Of a stretch of 64,000 bases of DNA, positions 1 to 10,022 are shown piece after piece. This DNA comes from Oceanospirillum sp964342385 (GTDB taxonomy: Bacteria; Pseudomonadota; Gammaproteobacteria; Pseudomonadales; Halomonadaceae). Below the pieces are notes generated by a model. That model did no database searches, was not told the origin of the DNA, and saw only the letters and a list, made by a program, of their open reading frames with translations. Each line of letters begins with the position of its first letter. Position 1 is the stretch's first letter. The stretch covers positions 1-64,000 of the forward strand of contig CAYFGP010000012.1 of NCBI GenBank assembly GCA_964342385.1, in the 5' to 3' direction. A program made the translations under genes and the position numbers.

Positions 1-45
1 CATTGCAGGTCTGCCGTCCTGTGAGCAGGTCTTGAAGTCACGGAT

Positions 46-3018
46 TCAGGTATTAAATAGGGATTCAGGCACGGTCGCATTTAGTTGTGGTTGTAGAACA
101 GCCTCGGAGGAACTAAAGGGCTGAGGTAGCCAGTGCTCCAACTTTTGCTCCAGTTGAGCAAAGTCGATCGGCTTGGCGATATAGTCATTCATTCCCGCTT
201 CAATACAGCGTTCCTTATCTCCCTGCATCGCATTGGCTGTCATCGCAATAATGGGTAACTGTTGCCAATGTTCCTGTTGTCGGATCTTTGCTGTGGTTGT
301 CAGGCCATCCATGATCGGCATCTGTAGATCCATAAGCACGATATCATAGTGTTGTTGCTGTAGCTGTTCCAAAGCCTGTTGCCCGTTTTCGGCCAGATCG
401 AAAGGCATACCAATTTTTTGCAGGAAGCGTCCCGCCACCATCTGGTTAATGGTGTTATCTTCCACCAACAGTACCCGGCAACCCTTCAGTGGGCTTGTGT
501 TGTGATTTGGGAGTGTTTGCACAGTACTTTGCTGATGTTCAGGAAAGAGTTGTTTACACAGTTCAACCGGATTTAACGGTTTATTCAATATCTTCGCGAT
601 TGCAGAATTGGGAAGCTGTTGCTCTATCTGATGTTTGTCTTGGTAACTGTAAATAAGCACGGGGATCTGCCAGAGCTCAAGATATTGCTTCAGCTGATGG
701 AGCTCTGTGGTGCTGAGCTGCTCCCAATTCACTAACAGATAATCCTGTGTGGGGCGTCGATCAGGAGAGGTGGTGGGTAGCTGGTCGCTCACCGTTAGCT
801 CTCCGTTATAGCGACGAAAGAGCTTTTCCAGTCCATTTTGGGCTAAGGCATTTTTATCCAGCTGCAGTACCTGCAGATTATTGAGTGCAGGATAGTGGCA
901 GAAGTTGTGTGTGCTTTTAATACTCAGTGGAATGCTGAAAGAGAAGCAACTGCCCCGGCCAGGGCGACTTTGTAGTTTGAGGCTCCCCCCCATCAATTCG
1001 ATCAATTGATGTGAAATTGCCAGTCCCAGCCCTGTACCGCCGTAGTGGCGAGTAATGGATGCATCGGCCTGAGTAAAGGGGGCAAACAGTTGCTGCTGTT
1101 GCTCTTGGGCGATGCCAATACCTGCATCAATGACTTCTATCTTAAGCTGTAGACGATTGTTTTCCTGAACCTGTTGCGTTTGATCCTGTTGTTCCCGTAG
1201 GGCGCTGCTTTGTTCAATTTGCGCTGTGCTGGATATTCTTTTGTCTTGGTTCGGGTTCTGGCTACGGATACGAATGGTTACGGCACCCTGCTGGGTGAAC
1301 TTAACGGCATTGCCTGCCAGGTTAGTTAATACCTGGCCCAGGCGTAATAGGTCACCACCCAGACGTTTAGGAATATCCGGCCCGATATCCCAATAAAAAT
1401 CCAATAGTTTCTCTTTGCAGGCGGGTTGAATAAAGGTGCTGATCTGCTGTACCAAATGATTAAAGTCGAAGCTGTGTTGATGCAGGGTGAGCTTGCCTGC
1501 TTCGATCTTGGAGAAGTCGAGGATATCGTTCAGGATACCGAGTAGATGATTGGAGGAGTGATGAATTTTCTCCAGGTATTCTCTCTGATCTGAGGTCAGT
1601 TGATGATCTTGCAGGGCCAGATGGCTCAGGCCAATAATGGCATTCATCGGCGTGCGGATCTCATGGCTCATATTGGCCAGAAACTCAGATTTCGCCTGAC
1701 TTGCCTGCTCGGCCCGCTCTTTTTCGGTACGCAGGCTGTTTTCCAGCAGAATCGTTTCCGTGACATCACTGTAGATACCCACGGTGCCGCCCTCGGGAGT
1801 GGGGTATTCCATTGCCCGGATATAACGATCATTACAGGTGCGTACGATATTGTGTTTGGTGCTGAAACGGGTCTCTCGATTTGTTTGGTGCTCCAGCCAG
1901 CGCTGCGCATCCATATCCAGTTTAAAAGCCCCTCGTTCGATCAAGGCGTGTGCCATATCATTGTAGTGGCAACCCAACTGAACAATATCTGAGATACTGC
2001 TGTACAACGCCTTAGCTCTGTCGTTAAACAATACCAGCTGATCATTGGCATCAAACAGTGCGATGCCCTCATTCGTACTGCTAATAGCGGTTCTTAACTG
2101 GCTTTCGATCTTTTGTAGGGATTCATCGGTCTTACGCTGTTCGGTAATATCCCGTGCGCAACCCCGGTAACCCATAAACTCCCCTTCAGGGCTAAAAATA
2201 GGCTTACCGTTGATCGATACCAGACTTGTGCTGTTTGGCATCTCTAATTCATATTCCAGATCCCGAAAAGGTCGATGGGCGTTAAGATCCTGGATGTGCT
2301 GTTCAAACACTTCCTTAGGCGCATGTTTCATCAGTTCCATGCGGCTACGGCCCAGCAATTCATCTTTTTGGATATGGGCGGCTCGGGATGAAAAACCGGT
2401 CAGACGGATAATTCGATGCTGTTCATCGGTTTCCCAAAACCAGTCGGAGGACGCTTCAGCAAAGTCCCGAAACATCTGCTCGCTGGCGATCAGGTCTTCT
2501 CTGGCCTGTTGGCGTTCACTGATATCCCGGAATATCAGCAACCACTCCTGACGACTGGCATTGCGCAGATCACCTCGGACCAGTTCCACAGGCAGACCTG
2601 AATGCACTAGGTGGCTTTCCGTTGTCTGGCTCTCTGGTGTATCCGCATCCCATTCAGGAAAAGGGCTAAACAGAGAGTGGACACTTTGTCCTTGTAGCTG
2701 TTGCTGCTCTTTGCCTAAGAGTTGTTCGGCGATCGTATTCATACCGACAATCTGATTCTGTCGACTGAGGAAGAGTACGCCTTCTCCCAGCTGATTGAGT
2801 ACCGTTTCAAAATACTCTCGTGCCTGGCGAATGGCTGTTGCGTGTAGAGAGGTCAGTTCCTGTTCCATCAATTCAGCGGCATGACTGGTTGAGCGACGTT
2901 CTTTATCCGCTTCTTCATAACTGGCACTGACCAGTTCCAGTAGATAATCCATATCCGGTGTGTCGCTGTCTGAACGGCGTAAGGCTTTTTTTAACTGTCG
3001 TTGTAACAGCTTATGCAT
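46..3018 (-). CDS. PAS-containing hybrid sensor histidine kinase with receiver domain
   Basis: Predicted cytoplasmic hybrid kinase of 990 residues with no membrane segment. An N-terminal charged helical/coiled-coil stretch (about 1-60) precedes three PAS-like modules (about 65-165, 180-295 and 305-420). A HisKA domain follows with the H-box SHEIRTP (His452), then a HATPase_c domain with N box NLAGNAVKF and G boxes GIGIA and GGTGLGLAIS. A C-terminal receiver (about 845-970) keeps the acidic pair in VEDN, the phospho-Asp in LMDLQMP (Asp897) and the Lys of AKP, so both phosphorelay steps look active. The start codon lies 8 bases inside the end of the upstream FIST gene, so the two are probably co-translated and the FIST protein is the likely sensory partner. 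The output is unknown; no separate response regulator or Hpt gene is adjacent. Confidence 0.93.
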   Translation of the reverse strand: MHKLLQRQLKKALRRSDSDTPDMDYLLELVSASYEEADKERRSTSHAAELMEQELTSLHATAIRQAREYFETVLNQLGEGVLFLSRQNQIVGMNTIAEQLLGKEQQQLQGQSVHSLFSPFPEWDADTPESQTTESHLVHSGLPVELVRGDLRNASRQEWLLIFRDISERQQAREDLIASEQMFRDFAEASSDWFWETDEQHRIIRLTGFSSRAAHIQKDELLGRSRMELMKHAPKEVFEQHIQDLNAHRPFRDLEYELEMPNSTSLVSINGKPIFSPEGEFMGYRGCARDITEQRKTDESLQKIESQLRTAISSTNEGIALFDANDQLVLFNDRAKALYSSISDIVQLGCHYNDMAHALIERGAFKLDMDAQRWLEHQTNRETRFSTKHNIVRTCNDRYIRAMEYPTPEGGTVGIYSDVTETILLENSLRTEKERAEQASQAKSEFLANMSHEIRTPMNAIIGLSHLALQDHQLTSDQREYLEKIHHSSNHLLGILNDILDFSKIEAGKLTLHQHSFDFNHLVQQISTFIQPACKEKLLDFYWDIGPDIPKRLGGDLLRLGQVLTNLAGNAVKFTQQGAVTIRIRSQNPNQDKRISSTAQIEQSSALREQQDQTQQVQENNRLQLKIEVIDAGIGIAQEQQQQLFAPFTQADASITRHYGGTGLGLAISHQLIELMGGSLKLQSRPGRGSCFSFSIPLSIKSTHNFCHYPALNNLQVLQLDKNALAQNGLEKLFRRYNGELTVSDQLPTTSPDRRPTQDYLLVNWEQLSTTELHQLKQYLELWQIPVLIYSYQDKHQIEQQLPNSAIAKILNKPLNPVELCKQLFPEHQQSTVQTLPNHNTSPLKGCRVLLVEDNTINQMVAGRFLQKIGMPFDLAENGQQALEQLQQQHYDIVLMDLQMPIMDGLTTTAKIRQQEHWQQLPIIAMTANAMQGDKERCIEAGMNDYIAKPIDFAQLEQKLEHWLPQPFSSSEAVLQPQLNATVPESLFNT

Positions 3019-4150
3019 CCGTTTTCTCGCTGATGGTGGTGATCGTCATGGTTTGGTTGTGAAACTCGCAGCGTTGGGAGAAGCCGTCAGGGGCAATTTC
3101 ACCATAAGAATAGAAGCCGGCAAGTTTAGTCTTCGGGCCCAGGATATCGGCTACGACCTCAACTTCATCGGCTACCTGCTGGCCCATCAGCAGTTTACGA
3201 CCAATACAACTGACCAATAAGGCCAGGGAGGTTTCTGACGTGTGAATATTAGCAGACTCTGCTGCTTGTGCGGCACCTTCAATAAGATGATCAAAGTTGC
3301 CTCGCATCAGTTGTGCCATATAACCCTGAGGTACATTACCGGCAAAGGTCAGACTGTTATCACTCTCATCCACCGAGAGTATGGTGCGTATCAAGGCAGT
3401 ATTTTCTTCGTCTGGGTGTTGAATGGTCAGAGGGAACAATAGGGCACTGCCGGGTAGGTGCTGAGCATCTTCACCCAGATAGCGTTTATACAGTTCCAAA
3501 GCGGGTTGGCCATCCAGCTCGTAGAGGACATTATCTTGCGAACGAGTGACGATACGTTTAGGACCAAAGTTGTCCCAACCTCCCATACTGCCCCAGCCGA
3601 TTTCCAGCTGAGGCCCGTAAAAGCCGACAGCGGCTAGTTGGCCGCTTTGAGCTGGGCCATTGGCGCTGACATAGGTGTGGTTAAAATCAGCGCCGTCTCC
3701 GGCCAGGCCTCCCGTGAGAAAAATATCTTCCGGCAGAATCTGACGACAGCCGTTGATCAGTTCACTACCGTTGACTTGCATACCGTCAGACAGCAACCAT
3801 ACGAGCTTCAGGTCTTGCTGTGGCAGCTGAGAGACAAGCTTTTGGGCCTGTTGGGCGGATTGCTCCGGGTCATCAATGGTACTGGATACTAACTGGATAT
3901 GGCTGTGTTCAAACTCAATAGCCACGGCTGAGATACTCTTATCAAACACTTCATCGCCAAGAATTTCTCCCCCTGTACTGAGACCGGCGATACAGGCTGA
4001 TGGAAAACGCTGATGTAACAGTTGCCAGGGATCTTGCTCGCGACAGAGTTGAGCGCTGGAAAAGAACAGAACGAGCTGAGGTTGGTTTACACCACCATCG
4101 GACAGTAATGACCATTGGTTTTGCTCATAGAGTAGCTGTTGCACCTTCAT
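3011..4150 (-). CDS. FIST domain sensory protein (FIST_N/FIST_C)
   Basis: A 379-residue soluble protein matching the FIST family: FIST_N over about residues 20-220 (features AGLSTGGEI, LSDGMQVNG, GGLAGDGADF) and FIST_C over about 220-355 (LYKRYLGED, the final CIGRKLLMGQQV segment and GFYSYGEI). FIST domains are sensory domains thought to bind small ligands such as amino acids and are often paired with kinases or chemoreceptors. I chose the ATG at 4150 because GGGAAAG sits just upstream; an in-frame start 18 codons earlier lacks a ribosome site. It overlaps the kinase gene by 8 bases, suggesting one signalling unit. The ligand cannot be told from the sequence. Confidence 0.88.
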   Translation of the reverse strand: MKVQQLLYEQNQWSLLSDGGVNQPQLVLFFSSAQLCREQDPWQLLHQRFPSACIAGLSTGGEILGDEVFDKSISAVAIEFEHSHIQLVSSTIDDPEQSAQQAQKLVSQLPQQDLKLVWLLSDGMQVNGSELINGCRQILPEDIFLTGGLAGDGADFNHTYVSANGPAQSGQLAAVGFYGPQLEIGWGSMGGWDNFGPKRIVTRSQDNVLYELDGQPALELYKRYLGEDAQHLPGSALLFPLTIQHPDEENTALIRTILSVDESDNSLTFAGNVPQGYMAQLMRGNFDHLIEGAAQAAESANIHTSETSLALLVSCIGRKLLMGQQVADEVEVVADILGPKTKLAGFYSYGEIAPDGFSQRCEFHNQTMTITTISEKTDA

Positions 4151-4428
4151 CGTATCTTTCCCTCTGATCAATACGGCGGTTGTCTCAGTATATCGATAGC
4201 ACAAAGCGGTTTTACTGGTGGTGATGCAGGCCGCTATAGATTGAGTTGTTTCTTATTATCTCTATTCAGTTTATAGGCTGATAGAAAAATGAAAAGCTTT
4301 AACAAGGGATGCACTGAGCATTGTCAAAGCAGGATAAGAGGAAGTAGTAAAAAGAAAGTCACTATCGCAGCTCCGACGAACGTTATTGTCGCCGGGCAGC
4401 GATAACATGACAAATGGCAGCAGCAAGC

Positions 4429-5082
4429 TTAACGGAAGCTGATCACCGGCCAGCCGTTTTGCACTGCGGTGTCTTTTAGCTGTTGGTCCGGGTCGACCGC
4501 AATGGGTTTACCCACGAGTTGTAGTAGTGGCAGATCATTATGGGAGTCGCTGTAGAACCAGGTCTCCGCCAGATCATGCTCTTTATCTTCCAGCCACTTG
4601 TTCAAGCGAGTCACCTTGCCCTCTTTAAAGCTAGGAATGCCTGCAACCTTACCGGTATAACGGCCATCAACCACTTCTGGTTCGATGGCGATCAGTTCGT
4701 GCACATCCAGACGCTCGGCAATGGGCTCGGTCACAAAACGATTGGTGGCAGTGATGATCAGAATGTAGTGCCCCTGCTCTTTGTGCCAGGCCAGTTTTTC
4801 AAAGGCTTTATCCAGTAGAATCGGCTCGATCTTTTCCTGCATAAACTGCTGGTGCCACTGTTGCAGCTGCTCCGGTTCATGCTCGGCCAGAGGTGCCAGA
4901 GAAAAAGCCAAGTACTCCATAATATCCAGCGTGCCCGCCAGATAGTCCTGATAAAAACGGTCATTGGCGTCTTTGTAGACCTGAGCATCGACAATGCCCT
5001 GTTCTACCAGAAATTCACCCCAAGCGTGATCACTGTCGCCGGCGATCAGGGTGTTGTCTAAATCAAAAATGGCCAAGCTCAC
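4429..5082 (-). CDS. HAD-IB family phosphatase (SerB-like)
   Basis: A 217-residue haloacid dehalogenase-type hydrolase of subfamily IB. The nucleophile motif FDLDNTL is at residues 6-12 (Asp7 and Asp9), motif II is in LIITATN and motif IV is in FYSDSHNDLPLL. The start is the GTG at 5082, preceded by GGAG at good spacing. It places the catalytic motif at residue 6 as in homologues; the longer frame upstream adds a non-conserved leader. Homologues occupy the same place beside rppH and ptsP in Pseudomonas. Its substrate is not known; it resembles phosphoserine phosphatase but lacks SerB's N-terminal ACT-like region. It is divergent from rppH, with about 200 bases between the two start codons. 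Confidence 0.85.
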   Translation of the reverse strand: MSLAIFDLDNTLIAGDSDHAWGEFLVEQGIVDAQVYKDANDRFYQDYLAGTLDIMEYLAFSLAPLAEHEPEQLQQWHQQFMQEKIEPILLDKAFEKLAWHKEQGHYILIITATNRFVTEPIAERLDVHELIAIEPEVVDGRYTGKVAGIPSFKEGKVTRLNKWLEDKEHDLAETWFYSDSHNDLPLLQLVGKPIAVDPDQQLKDTAVQNGWPVISFR

Positions 5083-5288
5083 TAGGGTTTCTCCAAAGGT
5101 TGCATCTTGCAATTGGTATAAAGCAGGGATTATCTCAGAGCCAGTGGACAAGTCCAGAAGGGAATTTTTCAGCAATAGTTAGAGAGTTAACTCAAATTTA
5201 TCTACAAGTAAAGGATAAGGGCGGTTGGATTGATGTACAGCCGTGCTTTGTGAAACAATAGCCCTAATAAAAAACTAAGGTGATTTGC

Positions 5289-5795
5289 GTGATAGATGCT
5301 GATGGCTACCGGCCCAATGTCGGTATTATCTTGATAAACCAAGACGGTCAGTTGCTGTGGGCACGGCGTGTTGGTCAGGATGCCTGGCAGTTTCCGCAAG
5401 GTGGTATTAAAGAGTACGAGACGCCTGAACAGGCTTTATTTCGCGAGCTAAAAGAAGAGATCGGCCTGAATCCCGAAGATGTGGATATTCTGGGCTGTAC
5501 GCGTGGCTGGTTAAGGTATCGCCTGCCGCGCAAAATGATTCGCAGACATAGTAAGCCTATCTGCGTGGGACAAAAGCAAAAATGGTTTTTGCTGAGTCTG
5601 CGCTGTGGGGAAAACAGTATCTGTGTGGATCATACTCCGTCACCGGAATTTGACCGTTGGCGTTGGGTCAGCTACTGGTATCCATTAGGGCAGGTGGTTT
5701 CCTTTAAGCGGGAAGTTTACCGTCGGGCACTGAAAGAGTTGTCACATCGCTATAACCGTAATCTGCTTAAATCCTGTCCGGAACAGATTGATTAG
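5289..5795 (+). CDS. rppH: RNA pyrophosphohydrolase RppH (NudH)
   Basis: A 168-residue Nudix hydrolase that removes pyrophosphate from the 5' end of mRNAs, opening them to RNase E decay. The complete Nudix box runs from Gly38 to Leu60 (G-x5-E-x7-RELKEEIGL). The family-specific segments DGYRPNVGI, WQFPQGGI, KPICVGQKQKWF and WRWVSYWYP are all present. I chose the GTG at 5289 because it yields the canonical MIDADGYRPN start and follows AAGG by eight bases; a GTG three codons earlier is less likely. It lies 57 bases before ptsP, the same order as in Pseudomonas and Escherichia, and is probably co-transcribed with it. Confidence 0.95.
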   Translation: MIDADGYRPNVGIILINQDGQLLWARRVGQDAWQFPQGGIKEYETPEQALFRELKEEIGLNPEDVDILGCTRGWLRYRLPRKMIRRHSKPICVGQKQKWFLLSLRCGENSICVDHTPSPEFDRWRWVSYWYPLGQVVSFKREVYRRALKELSHRYNRNLLKSCPEQID

Positions 5796-5852
5796 GCCTG
5801 GGACTTTAAACTTGGGATCCTGAGTTTAGGATCAAAATACACGAGGGTTAAC

Positions 5853-8126
5853 ATGCTCAAAACCTTGCAGCGCATCGTACAGGAAGTGAACTCAGCCAGA
5901 AGTCTGGATGAGACGCTTTCTATTATTGTGCGCCGGGTAAGACGAGCGATGAAAACCGATGTGTGTTCGGTCTATCTGCTGGATAATGATAGCCAGGACT
6001 TTGTATTAATGGCCACGTTGGGACTGAAAAAAGAGTCCGTCAAACAGGTGTCGTTAAAAAATAATCAGGGTCTGGTGGGTTATGTGTGTCAACGGGAAGA
6101 GCCGGTTAATCTGGATGATGCGACGGAACATCCCAACTATGTCTATCTGGCTGAAACCGGAGAGGAACGTTTTCACAGTTTCCTCGGTGTGCCCATTATC
6201 CATCAACGCCGGGTATTGGGCGTTATTGTGGTTCAGCACAAAGAGAAGCGCCGCTTCGATGAAGGTGAAGAAGCCTTCTTGGTCACGGTGTCTGCTCAGC
6301 TGGCCGGTCAGATTGCTCACTCTTTAGCCACTGGTGCGACCAGTCAGGCTGATTCTCATACCAGTGGTATTCATGGTAGTTGCTTTAAAGGTGTCGCAGG
6401 CACCTCAGGCATTGCTGTCGGTACTGCGGTGGTTATTTTACCTCTGGCAAATCTGGATACGGTACCGGATCGTGCTACGGATGATATTGAGGGTGAGATC
6501 GCTCAATTCCGTAAGGCACTGACGGCAGTACGTAATGATATCCATGAAGTGAATCGACGCTTGGCACAACGCTTAAGCGAAGAGGAGCGGGCACTGTTTG
6601 AAGCCTACCAGCGTATGCTGGATGACAGTGCCTTAGGTCAGGAGGTGATCAATAAAATCCAGGAGGGTAATTGGGCTCAGGGGGCTTTGACCTCAGTTAT
6701 TACCCGCCATGCTCGTTTCTTTGAGCTGTCTGAGGATGACTATCTAAAAGAAAGGGCAACGGATATTCGTGACCTGGGACGTCGTGTGCTGGCCTATCTG
6801 CAGCAAACGGAACAGGCTCAGGTGGAATACCCCAATCAAACCATTTTGGTCAGTGAAGAGATCACTCCGGCGATGCTGGGTGAAATACCGAAAGACCAAC
6901 TGGCAGGGTTAGTCTCAGTGCAGGGTTCCAGTAACTCTCACGTGGCGATTCTGGCTCGTGCTATGGGTATTCCTGCGGTAATGGGTACCGTGGATCTTCC
7001 AGTGGCGATTCTTGATGGCCAACAGCTGATTGTGGATGCTTATCAAGGGGTGGTATTTAACGCACCCAGTGATGAGCTGCTGATTCAATACGGTCAACTG
7101 ATGCAGGCAGAGGAACGGCTGCAAAGAGGACTTGAGCATATTGCGGGTTTGCCTTCTGAGACCCTGGATGGCCATAAGATGCCTCTGCTGGTAAATACTG
7201 GTTTGGCACAGGATATTACTCACTCATTGAATCATGGTGCTGAAGGTGTCGGTTTGTACCGCACCGAAGTACCCTTTATGATCAGTGAGCGTTTCCCCTC
7301 TGAAGGTGAGCAGCAGGCTGTGTATCGGGAACAGCTGGAAGCCTTTTTCCCACAACCGGTCACGATGCGTACGCTGGATATTGGCGGTGATAAGGCGTTG
7401 CCCTATTTCCCGATCAATGAAGCTAACCCTTTTCTGGGCTGGCGCGGTATTCGTATTACGCTGGATCATCCAGAAGTGTTTCTGGTGCAGGTCCGGGCGA
7501 TGCTACGAGCCAGTGAAGGCTTGGATAACCTGCACATTATGCTACCGATGATCACCAACTTGCCTGAAGTGACGGAAGCCACAGGTTTGATTGAGCGCGC
7601 TTATCATGAGCTGTGTCAGGAAGGCTTAAGCATTAAGCGTCCGGCCATAGGGGTCATGATTGAAGTGCCGGGTGCTATTTATCAGGTGGCCCAGATCGCC
7701 CGATATGTCGATTTCCTATCTGTGGGCAGTAATGACCTAACGCAATACCTGCTAGCGGTGGATCGTAATAACCCGCGTGTAGCCGGTTTATATAGCAGCT
7801 TCCATCCTGCCGTACTCAATGCACTGTACAGTATTGCGCAGAGCGTGAAATATACGGACTGTCGCCTCAGTTTATGCGGAGAGCTTGCGGGTGATCCCCG
7901 TGGCGCGATTCTACTGATGGCGATGGGGTATGATTCCCTGTCCATGAATGCGGTGAACCTGCCACGGGTAAAATCTGCAATTCGTAGTCTGCATCGCCGT
8001 GATGCGGTTCAGCTGCTGGATTCGGTGTTAAACCTGGAAAGTTCGGAGCAGGTGGTTGAGCAGATTGGTATTACTATGGAGGAGCTGGGTTTACGCCAAT
8101 TGCTACAGCCTTCATTGTCCCTCTAA
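5853..8126 (+). CDS. ptsP: Phosphoenolpyruvate-protein phosphotransferase PtsP (enzyme I-Ntr)
   Basis: Enzyme I of the nitrogen PTS, which passes phosphate from PEP to NPr and on to EIIA-Ntr. The 757-residue protein has an N-terminal GAF domain (about 15-155), then the EI phosphohistidine domain with the active-site His363 in SSNSHVAILAR. The PEP-utilising barrel contains GVGLYRTEVPFM, LDIGGDKALPYF, SVGSNDLTQYLLAVDR and SLCGELAGDP. The length is as expected for PtsP rather than the shorter sugar-type PtsI. ATG 5853 is preceded by GAGG. The other Ntr-PTS genes (ptsN, ptsO) are not in this window. Confidence 0.95.
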   Translation: MLKTLQRIVQEVNSARSLDETLSIIVRRVRRAMKTDVCSVYLLDNDSQDFVLMATLGLKKESVKQVSLKNNQGLVGYVCQREEPVNLDDATEHPNYVYLAETGEERFHSFLGVPIIHQRRVLGVIVVQHKEKRRFDEGEEAFLVTVSAQLAGQIAHSLATGATSQADSHTSGIHGSCFKGVAGTSGIAVGTAVVILPLANLDTVPDRATDDIEGEIAQFRKALTAVRNDIHEVNRRLAQRLSEEERALFEAYQRMLDDSALGQEVINKIQEGNWAQGALTSVITRHARFFELSEDDYLKERATDIRDLGRRVLAYLQQTEQAQVEYPNQTILVSEEITPAMLGEIPKDQLAGLVSVQGSSNSHVAILARAMGIPAVMGTVDLPVAILDGQQLIVDAYQGVVFNAPSDELLIQYGQLMQAEERLQRGLEHIAGLPSETLDGHKMPLLVNTGLAQDITHSLNHGAEGVGLYRTEVPFMISERFPSEGEQQAVYREQLEAFFPQPVTMRTLDIGGDKALPYFPINEANPFLGWRGIRITLDHPEVFLVQVRAMLRASEGLDNLHIMLPMITNLPEVTEATGLIERAYHELCQEGLSIKRPAIGVMIEVPGAIYQVAQIARYVDFLSVGSNDLTQYLLAVDRNNPRVAGLYSSFHPAVLNALYSIAQSVKYTDCRLSLCGELAGDPRGAILLMAMGYDSLSMNAVNLPRVKSAIRSLHRRDAVQLLDSVLNLESSEQVVEQIGITMEELGLRQLLQPSLSL

Positions 8127-8190
8127 CTCTGCTGTTCTCAGGCTCAAAACGCCTTTAATCGCCTACAAGTTAAATGCTTTCAGCCGGTTG

Positions 8191-9969
8191 CTAGCCTTCG
8201 TTATCCTGTTTCTCTGTGGTGGCCAGTAACGTTTTACCTGTGTCGGAGACTGCTGGTAACTGGTCTTTACGATAAACATCATCTCGCCACTGCAGTTGGC
8301 CGTTTTCATCCTGCCATACAGTCCAATACATCAGATAAACAGGCATTTCTGCCTGAGCGGTGGGTAGGTAAGTCTCTTCTTTCGCATTCAGTACGGATTG
8401 AACTCTGTCTGAATTCCAATAATCCGTCAACAAATGATCGGCCAATAGCAGGGCTTTCTCTAAGCGAATGCAGCCATTACTTAACGCAAGCTCTGTTTTC
8501 TCAAACAGGTGCTTCCCCGGCGTGTCATGCATATAGATAGCTTTATTGTTGGAGAGACGGAATTTAACGTAACCGAGTAAGTTGCTGTTGCCTGGCAGTT
8601 GCACAAAACGATAAGGAAAATCATAGGGGCTGTTATAGGTGCTGAAATCGATCTGTTCCAGTGGAACCTCTGCAGCGGGTTGGCTCCAGCCATCCAGTAC
8701 AATGATGCCACGCTGGCGTAAATAATCGGGGTCAGCTTTGGCCTGAGGGAAAATTAAACGGCTCGCAATACCTTTTGGCACATTCCAACGTGGGCTGAGA
8801 ATCACCGACGTTAGGGTTTGGGTCATAATGGGGGTACGGGCTTTAGGTGTGCCCACAATCACCTTCATGCTCAGGCTTTCCTGGCCCTGCTTGATGAGCT
8901 GTAGTCGGTAATCAGCCATATTAACCATGACATACTGTTCACCCATTTCCTGCGGCAAGTGATAGAGGCGTCTGAAATTGTGCGCCAGCTGGCGAACCCG
9001 ATCCTTCGGTGTCAGATTCAGTACCTTGCGGGTTTTTGGGCCTATAATGCCATCGACTTTCTGACCGTGTTGGGCCTGCACTTTTTTTACCGCTGCAACC
9101 AGTTTGTCGTCATAACGGTCGGCCAGTTCAGGGGTGTAGTCTTCGGCAAGTAGGTCCAGCTTTTGTAGCTGTTGGATGAGTACTGGAATCCAGTCTGGAC
9201 GTATCTCTCCCGTCGTTAAGCTATTTCCAACGTCCAGCTGAGGCCAGTCATCTCCCTGTTTGGCTCGCCAGAAATCCAATGCAGAAATCAGAGCTTTGCT
9301 CTGGGGGGAGTTTGGATAAAGTTGTTCGATCTGCTGTGTGAGATAGTCACTGCGATCAGAGTCATCCAGAGTGGCTGCTGTTTTAAGCTGAAGTTGATAA
9401 CCCAGTTGCCAATCACTGATCTCGTTTTGCAGAGGCTGAGAGTCAGGTGTGCTGTGACCATACGCTCTATGATCATTGTCACTATCGGCCTGGATAAAAC
9501 GTTCGGAAGCCAGGTCCTGTTGAATACGGGCGAACATATCGCTGTATAACAGGTCGGTAGCCAGTAGATAACGGGGTAATGGCAGTTCTAAAGGCTGTTG
9601 GGCACGCTGGAGAAAGGTCTTATAGGGGGCCAGCCAAGGATGTTCCTCAGCCAGATCCGTAAACGGAGTGGCCAGTTTGATTAATGCTTTAGCCGCGGTG
9701 TTGGGCTGACCATCATGATCCATCCATAGGTATTGAAAGTTATTATCCAGGTAGCTGGAGGACATCAGGCTACCATAATCCGACTGCAGACCCTGAAAGC
9801 GACTGTTCAGCGCGATATTCACCCACTCTTCTTCATAGCGCTCATTGGCCAATCCAGCGCCAGAAAGTGGCAATAGCAACAAGCTGACGATCAGAGTCAG
9901 TGCCTTTGCACACGATAATCCCTTTGAGCCGAAGCCCTTACAGGTATGAGATTTTTTGAGGTATCCCAT
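8191..9969 (-). CDS. L,D-transpeptidase, LdtD/YcbB type
   Basis: A periplasmic murein cross-linking enzyme that forms 3-3 bonds between meso-diaminopimelate residues or attaches proteins to murein. After a basic n-region there is a hydrophobic signal sequence (LIVSLLLLPLSGAGLA). A helical scaffold domain follows, then a PG_binding_1 module around GQKVDGIIGPKTRKVL, then a YkuD catalytic domain with the conserved His in IYMHDTPGK and the nucleophile Cys in SNGCIRLE (Cys500 from this start). I chose ATG 9969, giving 592 residues with a normal signal peptide. A TTG at 10026 overlaps the stop of the upstream NRDE gene and would add 19 residues; neither has a convincing ribosome site, so the start is uncertain. 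It converges with ptsP. Confidence 0.88.
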   Translation of the reverse strand: MGYLKKSHTCKGFGSKGLSCAKALTLIVSLLLLPLSGAGLANERYEEEWVNIALNSRFQGLQSDYGSLMSSSYLDNNFQYLWMDHDGQPNTAAKALIKLATPFTDLAEEHPWLAPYKTFLQRAQQPLELPLPRYLLATDLLYSDMFARIQQDLASERFIQADSDNDHRAYGHSTPDSQPLQNEISDWQLGYQLQLKTAATLDDSDRSDYLTQQIEQLYPNSPQSKALISALDFWRAKQGDDWPQLDVGNSLTTGEIRPDWIPVLIQQLQKLDLLAEDYTPELADRYDDKLVAAVKKVQAQHGQKVDGIIGPKTRKVLNLTPKDRVRQLAHNFRRLYHLPQEMGEQYVMVNMADYRLQLIKQGQESLSMKVIVGTPKARTPIMTQTLTSVILSPRWNVPKGIASRLIFPQAKADPDYLRQRGIIVLDGWSQPAAEVPLEQIDFSTYNSPYDFPYRFVQLPGNSNLLGYVKFRLSNNKAIYMHDTPGKHLFEKTELALSNGCIRLEKALLLADHLLTDYWNSDRVQSVLNAKEETYLPTAQAEMPVYLMYWTVWQDENGQLQWRDDVYRKDQLPAVSDTGKTLLATTEKQDNEG

Positions 9970-10022
9970 TAAAACAGTCCAATTCTGCCGCGCTGTGATC
10001 CAATGATTGTCAGTAAAAGGTG

